A stretch of DNA of 48,375 nt from Schlegelella_A sp035995885 (GTDB taxonomy: Bacteria > Pseudomonadota > Gammaproteobacteria > Burkholderiales > Burkholderiaceae_C), in assembly GCA_035995885.1 (NCBI GenBank), contig DASYKC010000207.1, positions 1-48,375 on the forward strand. The letters are read 5' to 3'. The notes below the pieces were generated by a model that did no database searches, had not been told where the DNA came from, and saw nothing but the letters and a program-made list of their open reading frames with translations. Shown here one piece after another: positions 41,435 through 48,375 of this stretch (position 1 is the stretch's first letter; each line of letters opens with the position of its first letter). Position numbers and translations under genes: made by a program.

Positions 41435-42832
41435 ATGAGCCATCCCGACAAGATCGCCGCCGCCGTCGCGTTGAACCGCTTCGGCCTGGGCGTGCGTCCC
41501 GACGAAGCGATGCCGGCCGACCCCAGGGGCTGGCTGCTCGACCAGCTCGACAGCTATTTGCCGCTTCCGCCGGCGTGGTCGGCGCAGCCGTCGAGCGCGT
41601 CGCTCGTGGTCGGCTATGCCGAGCTGCAGCGCGCGGTGCGCCAGGCCGATGCGGCGAGCAAGGTCCCGGCGCGCCAGAAGCTGGCCGGCGAGGTGCGCGA
41701 CCGCTATCGCGGCGCCGTCAACGCGCGCACCGCCAGCGCGCTCGTCACGCCCGCGCCGTTCGCCGAGCGCATGGTCCACTTCTGGGCCAACCACTTCGCG
41801 GTGTCGATCGAGAAGCCGACGCTCGGATCGCTCGCCGGCGCGTTCGAGGCCGAGGCGATCCGCCCCAACGTGCTCGGCTCGTTCGCGACGATGCTCCTCG
41901 CCGTCGAGCGCCATCCGGCCATGCTGCTGTATCTCGACCAGGTGCGCTCGATCGGCCCGGACAGCACGGCGGCGCGGCGTGCCGCCGTCGCCGAGCCCGA
42001 GCGCAAGCGCGGCCTCAACGAGAACCTCGCGCGCGAGATCCTCGAGCTGCACACGACCGGCGTTCGCAGCGGCTACAGCCAGGACGACGTCACCGAGCTC
42101 GCGCGCGCGCTCACCGGCTGGAGCGTCGGCGGTCCGGACGGCCCGTACGCAAAGCGACCCGGTGTCGAGCCCGGTCGCTTCGCCTTCCTGCCGGCGCTGC
42201 ACGAGCCGGGCGCGCGCAGCATTCTCGGCCAGCGCTACGAGCAGGCGGGCGAGGCACAGGCCGAGGCGATCCTGCGCCGGCTCGCCGCCCTGCCGACCAC
42301 GGCTCGGCACATCGCCACCAAGCTCGCGCGCCACGTCGCCGGCGACGCGCCGGCGCCGGCGCTCGTCGATCGCCTCGCGAGCGCGTTCACGAGGAGCGGC
42401 GGCGACCTGCCGAGCGTCTACCGCGTCCTGATCGAATCGCCCGAGGCGTGGCAGCCGGCGGCGGCCAAGTTCAAGACGCCGTGGGAATGGACGCTCTCGG
42501 CGTTGCGCGGCCTCGGCTGGCGCGACCTGCGCGGTCAGGAGCTCGCACCGATGCTGGCCCAGCTCGGCCAGCCGACGTGGCGGCCGGGGTCGCCCGCCGG
42601 CTTCGACGACACGGCAGCAAGCTGGGCCGCGCCCGACGCGCTGATGCGCCGGGTCGAGCTGGCGCAGCGCCTCGCCGCGCAATCCGCCAGCGCCTTCGAT
42701 GCGCGCGTGCTCGCGCCGCAGCTGCTGCCGGCCGGCGTCGGCGCCGCCACCGAGACCGCGATCGCGCGCGCCGAAAGCCCGGCGACCGCGCTCGCGCTGC
42801 TGCTCGCCTCGCCCGAATTCCTGAGGAGATAG
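41435..42832 (+). CDS. DUF1800 family protein
   Basis: A 465-residue protein of the DUF1800 family, found paired with DUF1501 in many bacteria. It begins with AAVALNRFGLGVRPDEA, has ERMVHFWANHFAVS and GLNENLAREILELHTTGV, and the C-terminal TPWEWTLSALRGLG, all typical. AGGAGG lies four bases before the start codon. No catalytic role is established in the family. No signal peptide is seen, in contrast with the next gene's Tat signal. It is followed after 3 bases by the DUF1501 gene. Confidence 0.9.
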   Translation: MSHPDKIAAAVALNRFGLGVRPDEAMPADPRGWLLDQLDSYLPLPPAWSAQPSSASLVVGYAELQRAVRQADAASKVPARQKLAGEVRDRYRGAVNARTASALVTPAPFAERMVHFWANHFAVSIEKPTLGSLAGAFEAEAIRPNVLGSFATMLLAVERHPAMLLYLDQVRSIGPDSTAARRAAVAEPERKRGLNENLAREILELHTTGVRSGYSQDDVTELARALTGWSVGGPDGPYAKRPGVEPGRFAFLPALHEPGARSILGQRYEQAGEAQAEAILRRLAALPTTARHIATKLARHVAGDAPAPALVDRLASAFTRSGGDLPSVYRVLIESPEAWQPAAAKFKTPWEWTLSALRGLGWRDLRGQELAPMLAQLGQPTWRPGSPAGFDDTAASWAAPDALMRRVELAQRLAAQSASAFDARVLAPQLLPAGVGAATETAIARAESPATALALLLASPEFLRR

Positions 42833-42835
42833 GCC

Positions 42836-43993
42836 ATGACCTCGACGCCGAACTCACGCCGCCGCTTTCTCCAGCTCGCCGCCGCCGGCGCCGGCGTCAT
42901 GCTGGTCCTGCCGCAGCTCGTCATGGCGCGCGCCGCGACCGAGCGGCGCTTCGTCTTCGTGATCCAGCGCGGCGCCGCCGACGGCCTCGACATCGTCGCG
43001 CCGTACGCCGATCCGGCCTACGCGCGCCTGCGCGGCGCGCTCGCGATCGACGTCGCGACGGCGACGCGGCTCGATGGCCTGTTCGCGTTGCATCCGGCGC
43101 TCGTCGAGACGGCCACGCTCTATGAGGCCAAGCAGGCACTCTTCGTCCACGCGGTCGCGTCGCCGTACCGCGACCGCTCGCACTTCGACGGCCAGAACGT
43201 CCTCGAGACCGGCGGCCTCGCGCCCTACGACGTCAAGGACGGCTGGCTCAATCGCCTGGTCGCGCTGCTGCCGCGGCAAGGCGGCGAGGCGATCGCGATC
43301 GCGCCGACCGTGCCGCTGGCGCTGCGCGGCCCGGCCGAAGTGATCTCGTACGCGCCGTCGGCGTCGAAGCAGGCGCCCGACGACCTGCTCCAGCGCGTCC
43401 AGCAGCTCTATGCCGACGACGCCCAGCTGCACGCGCTGTGGTCGACGGCGATGGACGCGCGCGCCATGGCCAGCCCGTCGCCGCGCCAGAGCCCCGCCGA
43501 GCTCGGCCGGCTCGCGGCGAGCTTTCTGGCGCGGCCCGACGGCCCGCGCATCGCCATGCTCGAGACCAACGGCTGGGATACGCACAGCGCGCAGGCACCG
43601 CGCCTGGCGAATCAGCTGAAGGCGCTCGACGCGATGATCGCGGCGCTGCGCGACGGCCTCGGCGTCGCGTGGAGCGAGACCACCGTCCTCGTCGCCACCG
43701 AGTTCGGCCGCACCGCCGCAGCCAACGGCACCGGCGGCACCGATCACGGCACGGCGTCGGCGGCGATGCTGCTCGGCGGCTCGGTCGACGGCGGCCGGAT
43801 CATCTCCGACTGGCCCGGTCTGGCCGCGTCGGCGCTCTACCAGGGCCGCGACCTGCAGCCGACGACCGGCCTCGACGCCCTCATCGCCGCCGCTACCGGC
43901 GAGTGCTTCGCGATCGAGCCGGAACGGGTCGCGCGCGAGCTGTTCCCGCGCGTCGCCGGCGCCCGGCCGCTGCCGCGCCTGCTGCGCGCCTGA
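42836..43993 (+). CDS. DUF1501 family protein (Tat-exported)
   Basis: A 385-residue protein with a twin-arginine signal (SRRRFLQLAAAGAG), so it is probably folded in the cytoplasm and exported. It has FVIQRGAADGLDIVAPYADP, the SHFDGQNVLETGG motif and a late TEFGRTAAANGTGGTDHGTAS region. This resembles the alkaline phosphatase/sulfatase-like fold of DUF1501 proteins, with Asp/His metal ligands. It forms a conserved pair with the preceding DUF1800 gene. The two may act on an exported substrate. The stop lies four bases before the convergent serA gene. Confidence 0.9.
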   Translation: MTSTPNSRRRFLQLAAAGAGVMLVLPQLVMARAATERRFVFVIQRGAADGLDIVAPYADPAYARLRGALAIDVATATRLDGLFALHPALVETATLYEAKQALFVHAVASPYRDRSHFDGQNVLETGGLAPYDVKDGWLNRLVALLPRQGGEAIAIAPTVPLALRGPAEVISYAPSASKQAPDDLLQRVQQLYADDAQLHALWSTAMDARAMASPSPRQSPAELGRLAASFLARPDGPRIAMLETNGWDTHSAQAPRLANQLKALDAMIAALRDGLGVAWSETTVLVATEFGRTAAANGTGGTDHGTASAAMLLGGSVDGGRIISDWPGLAASALYQGRDLQPTTGLDALIAAATGECFAIEPERVARELFPRVAGARPLPRLLRA

Positions 43994-43997
43994 ACGC

Positions 43998-45179
43998 TCA
44001 CGGCGCCGGCAGGTAGCGCACCGCGAGCACGCCCCTGATCGCGGCCAGGCCGGCCTGCACCTCGGGCAGCACCGGGCTGTCGACGTCGACCAGCGTGTAC
44101 GCCATGTCGCCGCGCGACTTGTTGACCATGTTGTGGATGTTGAGCCCGGCCTGCGCCATCGCCGTCGAGATCTGGCCGAGCATGTTCGGCACGTTGGCGT
44201 TGGCGATCGCGACGCGGTAGGCCGATTCGCGCGTCATCGTCACCTGCGGGAAGTTCACCGCGTTGGTGAGGTTGCCGTGCTCGAGGTAGTCGCGCAGCTG
44301 GTCGACGACCATCACCGCGCAGTTGTCCTCGGCCTCGCGCGTCGACGCGCCGAGGTGCGGCAGGGCGATCACCTGGGCGTGGCCGTGCAGCGCCTGGCCG
44401 GGGAAGTCGCAGACGTACTGGCCGAGGCGATTCGCGGCGAGCGCGTCGAGCACGGCGCTGTCGCTCACGACGCCGTCGCGGCTGAAGTTGAGGAGCACGG
44501 CGCCCGGCCGCATCAGGCCGATGTTGGCGTCGTTGACGAGGTGGCGCGTCGCCTCGACGAGCGGCACGTGCAGGGTCACGAACTGCGCCTGCTTGAGGAC
44601 GTCGTTGACGCTGGTCGCGCGCCGCACCTGCGACGGCAGGCTCCAGGCGGCGTCGACGGTGATGTCGGGGTCGAAGCCGAGCACGTTCATGCCGAGCTTG
44701 ATGGCGGCGTCGGCGACCAGGCAGCCGATCTTGCCGAGGCCGACGATGCCGAGCGTCTGGCCGGCGAGCTCGTAGCCGGCGAACGCCTTCTTGCCTTCCT
44801 CGACCGCCTTGTCGAGGTCCGCACCCGTGGTGTCGAGGGCGCCGACGAAGCGCAGCGCCGGCGCGATCTGGCGCGCGGCCATCAGCATGCCGGCAAGGAC
44901 CAGCTCCTTCACGGCGTTGGCATTCGCGCCGGGCGCGTTGAAGACGGGAATGCCGCGCGCGCTCATCGCCGCGACCGGGATGTTGTTGGTGCCGGCACCG
45001 GCGCGGCCGATCGCGCGCACGCTCGCCGGGATCGCCGTCTCGTGCAGGTCGGCCGAGCGGACGAGGATCGCGGCGGGGTCGGCGACGTCCTTGCCGACGC
45101 GATACGTCTCGGCCGGCAGGCGCGACAGCCCCGACGCCGAGATCTGGTTGATCACCAGGATGCCGAGCCGCTCAGCCAT
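43998..45179 (-). CDS. serA: D-3-phosphoglycerate dehydrogenase
   Basis: A 393-residue enzyme that oxidises 3-phosphoglycerate to 3-phosphohydroxypyruvate, the first step of serine synthesis. AGAGTNNIPV, then LGIVGLGKIGCLVADAA (NAD site), NFSRDGVV and the catalytic His region PHLGASTREAEDN are present. The C-terminal ACT domain (about 320-393) allows serine feedback. It overlaps serC by 8 bases and is the second gene of the serC-serA operon. Confidence 0.95.
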   Translation of the reverse strand: MAERLGILVINQISASGLSRLPAETYRVGKDVADPAAILVRSADLHETAIPASVRAIGRAGAGTNNIPVAAMSARGIPVFNAPGANANAVKELVLAGMLMAARQIAPALRFVGALDTTGADLDKAVEEGKKAFAGYELAGQTLGIVGLGKIGCLVADAAIKLGMNVLGFDPDITVDAAWSLPSQVRRATSVNDVLKQAQFVTLHVPLVEATRHLVNDANIGLMRPGAVLLNFSRDGVVSDSAVLDALAANRLGQYVCDFPGQALHGHAQVIALPHLGASTREAEDNCAVMVVDQLRDYLEHGNLTNAVNFPQVTMTRESAYRVAIANANVPNMLGQISTAMAQAGLNIHNMVNKSRGDMAYTLVDVDSPVLPEVQAGLAAIRGVLAVRYLPAP

Positions 45180-46254
45180 GCTCGGCCTCGAACTGCTTCA
45201 TGTAGTCGACCAGCGCCTGCACGCCCTCGACCGGCATCGCGTTGTAGATCGAAGCGCGCATGCCGCCGACCGAGCGATGGCCCTTCAACTGGAGCATTCC
45301 GCGCGCCTGAGCGCCCTTCAGGAAAACGTCGTCGAGCGCTTCGTCCTTGAGACGGAACGGCACGTTCATGAGCGAGCGATCGGCGCGTGCGACCGGGTTG
45401 CCGTAGAAGGCGCTCGCGTCGAGGTAGTCGTAGAGCAGCCCGGCCTTGACCCGGTTGTGCTCGGCCATCGCCGCCAGGCCGCCGCGCGCCTGGATCCACT
45501 TGAAGACGAGGCCGGCGACGTAGATCGCGTAGGTCGGCGGCGTGTTGAGCATCGAGTCGTTGTCGGCCTGCTGCTTGTAGTCGAAGGCCGAGGGCGTGAA
45601 CGGGTGCGCCTGGCCGATCAGGTCGTCGCGGACGATGACGATCGTCAGCCCCGCCGGGCCGATGTTCTTCTGCGCGCCGCCGTAGATCAGGCCGTACTTA
45701 GCGACGTCGACCGGCCGCGACAGGAGGTTGCTCGACATGTCGGCGACGAGCGGGACGGCGCCGGTGTCGGGCGTGAAGTGGTATTCGACGCCGCCGATCG
45801 TCTCGTTGGCGCAGATGTGCACGTACGCCGCGTTCGGGTCGAGCTGCCAAGTCTCGCGCGCCGGGATGCTGGTGAATCGGCTCGCCTCGCCGCTCGCGGC
45901 GACGTGGACCTCGGCGTACTTCTTCGCCTCGGCGATCGACTTCTTCGACCACTCGCCGGTGTGGATGTAGTCGGCGCTCGTCTTGCCGCGCAGCATGTTC
46001 ATCGGCACGATCGCGTTCTCGCCGATCGCGCCGCCCTGCATGAAGAGCACCTTGTAGCTCGCCGGGATCGCGAGCAGCTCGCGCAGCAGCGCTTCGGCCT
46101 CGGCGTGGATGGCGATGAACTCCTTGCCGCGGTGGCTCATCTCCATCACCGACATGCCGCTGCCGTGCCAGTCGAGCATCTCGTCGGCGGCCTGGCGCAG
46201 GACCGGCTCGGGCAGGACCGCGGGACCGGCGCTGAAGTTGATGACGCGAGACAT
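45172..46254 (-). CDS. serC: phosphoserine aminotransferase
   Basis: A 360-residue PLP enzyme converting 3-phosphohydroxypyruvate and glutamate to phosphoserine; it also acts in pyridoxal phosphate synthesis. VINFSAGPAVLPEPVL starts the protein at ATG 46254. GMSVMEMSHRGKEF, FMQGGAIGENAIVP and the PLP-Lys in YGGAQKNIGPAG are clear. The length matches E. coli SerC (362). It is directly upstream of serA on the minus strand, with a 7-bp hairpin (46285-46302) between it and the oxidoreductase gene. Confidence 0.95.
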   Translation of the reverse strand: MSRVINFSAGPAVLPEPVLRQAADEMLDWHGSGMSVMEMSHRGKEFIAIHAEAEALLRELLAIPASYKVLFMQGGAIGENAIVPMNMLRGKTSADYIHTGEWSKKSIAEAKKYAEVHVAASGEASRFTSIPARETWQLDPNAAYVHICANETIGGVEYHFTPDTGAVPLVADMSSNLLSRPVDVAKYGLIYGGAQKNIGPAGLTIVIVRDDLIGQAHPFTPSAFDYKQQADNDSMLNTPPTYAIYVAGLVFKWIQARGGLAAMAEHNRVKAGLLYDYLDASAFYGNPVARADRSLMNVPFRLKDEALDDVFLKGAQARGMLQLKGHRSVGGMRASIYNAMPVEGVQALVDYMKQFEAEHG

Positions 46255-46284
46255 GGCGAAGGCTCCGGAAGGTGGCAAGGCAGG

Positions 46285-46302
46285 CGGCGGCGTCGGCCGC
46301 CG
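46285..46302 (-). other. hairpin between the oxidoreductase gene and serC
   Basis: CGGCGGC (46285-46291) and GCCGCCG (46296-46302) form a perfect 7-bp stem with a 4-base loop in the 58-base gap upstream of serC. There is no U-tract. It may be a weak pause or an RNA 5' structure. Confidence 0.35.
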
Positions 46303-46312
46303 AGCACCGATG

Positions 46313-47488
46313 CTAGAGGTCAACTGCTGATCGTGGCGGCGATCGCCGCTGGCCGCGAAGAACGGGGTCCGAGATCTCGAGCCGTCGCAGCGCCTCCGCG
46401 GCGATCGCCAGGCTCGCCGTCAATCCCGGCGACTCGATCCCGAACAGGTTGATCAGGCCGGCGACGCCGTGCGCCTCGGGCCCTTGCAGCAGGAAGTCGC
46501 TCGCCGGCCCGCCGGGCCCTTGCAGCTTCGGCCGGACGCCGCTGTACGCCGGCGCCAGCGCACCGTCCTTCAGGTCGGGCCAGTAGCGCCGGATCGCGGC
46601 ATAGAACGCGGTGCTGCGCGCCGGGTCGACGGCGTAGTCGATCGCCTCCGGCGACTCGGCGTCGAGCCACTCGACGTCGGGGCCGAAGCGCGCCTGGCCG
46701 GCGAGGTCGAGCGTGAGGTGGACGCCGAGGCCGCCCGGCTCGGGCACCGGATAGACGAGGCGGGTGAACGGCGAGCGGCCGGCGAGCGCGTAGTAGTTGC
46801 CCTTGGCGAACCAGGCGCGCGGGACGTGCTTCGCGTCGAGGCCGTCGATGCGGCGCGCCAGCGACTGCGCGTGCAGCCCGCCGGCATTGACCAGCACGCG
46901 CGCTGCGATCTCGCTCGGCGCATCGCCGCCGACGCGAACGACGAAGCCGTCGCCGCCAACGACGGCGCGCTCGAACGGCGAGCGCACGACCAGGCTGCCG
47001 CCGGCGTTCTCGAGGTCGCCGAGGTAGGCGAGCATGAGCGCGTGGCTGTCGATGATGCCGGTCGCGGACGACAGCAGCGCCGCCTCGCCGTGCAGGGCCG
47101 GCTCGAGCGCGCGCATCTCGGCGCCGCTCAGCCAGCGCAATCCCTCGACGCCGTTGCCGACGGCGCGCAGCTCGATCGCGCGCAGCGTCTCGACCTGCGC
47201 CGGCGTCGCCGCGACGACGAGCTTGCCGCAGCGTCGATGGCCGACGCCGTGCGCCTCGCAGTATGGATACAGGAGGCGCCGTCCGGCGACGCAGAGGGCC
47301 GCCTTGAGCGAGCCGGGCGCGTCGTAGATGCCGGCGTGGATGACCTCGCTGTTGCGCGAGCTGATGCCGTTGCCGATGCCCGCTTCGCTCTCGAGGACGA
47401 TCGTCTCGCGGCCCGCCAGGGCGAGCGCGCGCGCCACCGCGAGGCCGACCGCGCCGGCGCCGACGACGATGGCATCGACGCGATCCAA
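46313..47488 (-). CDS. FAD-dependent oxidoreductase, L-2-hydroxyglutarate oxidase (LhgO)-like
   Basis: A 391-residue DAO-fold flavoprotein. FAD binding is at AIVVGAGAVGLAVARALA with SRNSEVIHAGIYDAPGSLKA, the segment typical of LhgO-like enzymes. The later GLINLFGIESPGLTASLAIA holds the second FAD contact. The likely reaction is oxidation of a 2-hydroxy acid to the 2-oxo acid with electrons to quinone. TTG 47488 is the only in-frame start that preserves the conserved N-terminus. It is downstream of the class II aldolase gene and upstream of serC. Confidence 0.88.
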   Translation of the reverse strand: MDRVDAIVVGAGAVGLAVARALALAGRETIVLESEAGIGNGISSRNSEVIHAGIYDAPGSLKAALCVAGRRLLYPYCEAHGVGHRRCGKLVVAATPAQVETLRAIELRAVGNGVEGLRWLSGAEMRALEPALHGEAALLSSATGIIDSHALMLAYLGDLENAGGSLVVRSPFERAVVGGDGFVVRVGGDAPSEIAARVLVNAGGLHAQSLARRIDGLDAKHVPRAWFAKGNYYALAGRSPFTRLVYPVPEPGGLGVHLTLDLAGQARFGPDVEWLDAESPEAIDYAVDPARSTAFYAAIRRYWPDLKDGALAPAYSGVRPKLQGPGGPASDFLLQGPEAHGVAGLINLFGIESPGLTASLAIAAEALRRLEISDPVLRGQRRSPPRSAVDL

Positions 47489-47544
47489 GTGGCCGATCGA
47501 CCCGATCTACCGGATGAAAAAAGGATGCAGCGTCGCTGGCTGCC

Positions 47545-48312
47545 CTAGTCGCGATACCCCGGCAGCTCGCGGTCGACGACGCGCATCATCGCTTCGAAGA
47601 ACAGGCGCTCGCGCTCGCCGCGCGGGTGGCTGTCGTCGGGGTTGGGCGCCTGGACGCGGGCGGCGATCTCGTCCGGAAGCACCTCCAGCGGCCGGCCCGT
47701 GCTGAGGGCCAGGATCTGGTTGCGGCAGACGCGCTCGAGCCGATAGAGCCGTCGGTACGCCTGCGCGATGGTCGCGCCGGTGACGAGCACGCCGTGGTTC
47801 TTCATGAAGACGACGGGCTTGCCGGCCATCACCGCGGCCAGGCGTTCGCCTTCCGACAACGTGGCCGCCATGCCGCAGTAGTCGTCGTCGTAGGCGATCT
47901 GGCCGTGGAAGAACGCCGCGGTCTGGCTCGCCGACAGCAGCCGGTTGTCCTTCAGCATGTTGAGCGCCATGGCCCAGGTCTGATGCGTGTGCAGGACGAC
48001 GCGCGCGCCGGTGATGCGGTGCAGCGGCGCATGGATGCAATGCGCCGAGAGCTCGAGCGAGCCGTTGCCCTCGAGCACGCGCCCTTGCTCGTCGAAGACG
48101 ATCAGGTCGCTCGCCCGCGCTTCCGACCAGTGCAGGCCGTAGGGCACGATCAGGTACTCGCCTTCGCGTCCGGGAACGGTCACGGTGAAGTGGTTGTCGA
48201 TGCCTTCCTCGAGCTCGTGCAGCACCGCGAGGCGATGCGCGGCGGCGAGCTGGACACGGGCTTCGGCGACGGCGTCGGCGACGCGCGGAGAGATCAGGGG
48301 GCGGACGGACAT
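47545..48312 (-). CDS. class II aldolase/adducin family protein
   Basis: A 255-residue protein with the fuculose-1-phosphate aldolase fold. Zinc ligands are expected in the LHTHQTWAM segment and in FMKNHGVLV. Its N-terminal half has HFTVTVPGREGEYLIVPYGLHWSEA and HCIHAPLHRI. Substrates in this family include phosphorylated sugars, but bacterial relatives like this one remain mostly uncharacterised. The start is ATG 48312. It is followed by a 56-base gap and the LhgO-like gene on the same strand. Confidence 0.88.
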   Translation of the reverse strand: MSVRPLISPRVADAVAEARVQLAAAHRLAVLHELEEGIDNHFTVTVPGREGEYLIVPYGLHWSEARASDLIVFDEQGRVLEGNGSLELSAHCIHAPLHRITGARVVLHTHQTWAMALNMLKDNRLLSASQTAAFFHGQIAYDDDYCGMAATLSEGERLAAVMAGKPVVFMKNHGVLVTGATIAQAYRRLYRLERVCRNQILALSTGRPLEVLPDEIAARVQAPNPDDSHPRGERERLFFEAMMRVVDRELPGYRD

Positions 48313-48375
48313 CGGGCGTCTCCGGGGATGGCGTGGTGGCAGGACGGCGAGCTTACGCCGGAGCGGCGCCCTGAT
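48313..48375. other. upstream region of the class II aldolase gene
   Basis: The last 63 bases of the window lie 5' of the minus-strand aldolase gene. On the minus strand they hold a GGAGA-like ribosome-binding site next to the start. Nothing else is recognised. Confidence 0.5.

Noticed and set aside
46255..46312. Riboswitch or attenuator ahead of serC
   Set aside because: The gap is only 58 bases with one short GC hairpin and no recognisable aptamer or leader peptide.

Overview
The window is very GC-rich, densely coded chromosomal DNA of a betaproteobacterium, most likely order Burkholderiales. The evidence is the base composition, the order radA-ilvE-small zinc-finger gene-waaF, the serC-serA pair, a Bug-type solute-binding protein and several protein families common in that order. 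No phage, plasmid, insertion-sequence or CRISPR signal was seen. No gene-free stretch exceeds 300 bases.

Layout. 1-3.2 kb: housekeeping block with the 3' end of radA, a small membrane protein, ilvE, a zf-CHCC protein and waaF (LPS core heptosyltransferase II). 3.2-5.1 kb: an ECF sigma/anti-sigma pair and a divergent SnoaL-like protein. 5.2-10.5 kb: a YheT-type hydrolase, a conserved unknown, a membrane-anchored di-heme cytochrome c, tRNA-Arg(CCG), two good intrinsic terminators and a large secreted lipoprotein with an esterase-type Ser motif. 10.6-21.8 kb: an AtuA-like protein divergent from a five-gene operon (SDR/epimerase-like, double GNAT, DapA-like aldolase, enolase-superfamily enzyme, PhyH dioxygenase), then a NitT/TauT-type ABC importer split over two strands and a MetE-C-domain-like methyltransferase. 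This looks like a catabolic island of unknown substrate.

21.9-29.6 kb: a lone receiver protein, then a recognisable oxidative hexuronate/aldarate locus. One arm (minus strand) is a FadR-type regulator, glucarate dehydratase, a Bug solute-binding protein and a GarL-type aldolase. The other arm (plus strand) is uronate dehydrogenase, a beta-propeller lactonase and an MFS carrier. Together they take D-glucuronate or D-galacturonate to the aldarolactone, the aldarate, 5-keto-4-deoxyglucarate, and finally pyruvate plus tartronate semialdehyde. 29.6-31.7 kb: inorganic pyrophosphatase, a DUF6328-like membrane protein, an isochorismatase-fold hydrolase and two very small genes. 31.9-37.7 kb: a soluble hybrid histidine kinase with two duplicated PAS domains, an ABC exporter, an LpxL-like acyltransferase and a GT2 glycosyltransferase. 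37.7-44 kb: a DUF3297 protein, a cytosolic S41 peptidase, AzlC/AzlD, and a DUF1800-DUF1501 (Tat-exported) pair. 44-48.4 kb: serA, serC, an LhgO-like FAD oxidoreductase and a class II aldolase, all on the minus strand.

The most interesting points are the 12.5-17.9 kb operon, in which the SDR member has Cys where the catalytic Lys should be; a near-identical 13-bp candidate operator at both divergent arms of the uronate locus; and waaF, whose start codon and C-terminal codons both lie inside two different families of dispersed palindromic repeats that recur about 15-18 kb away.
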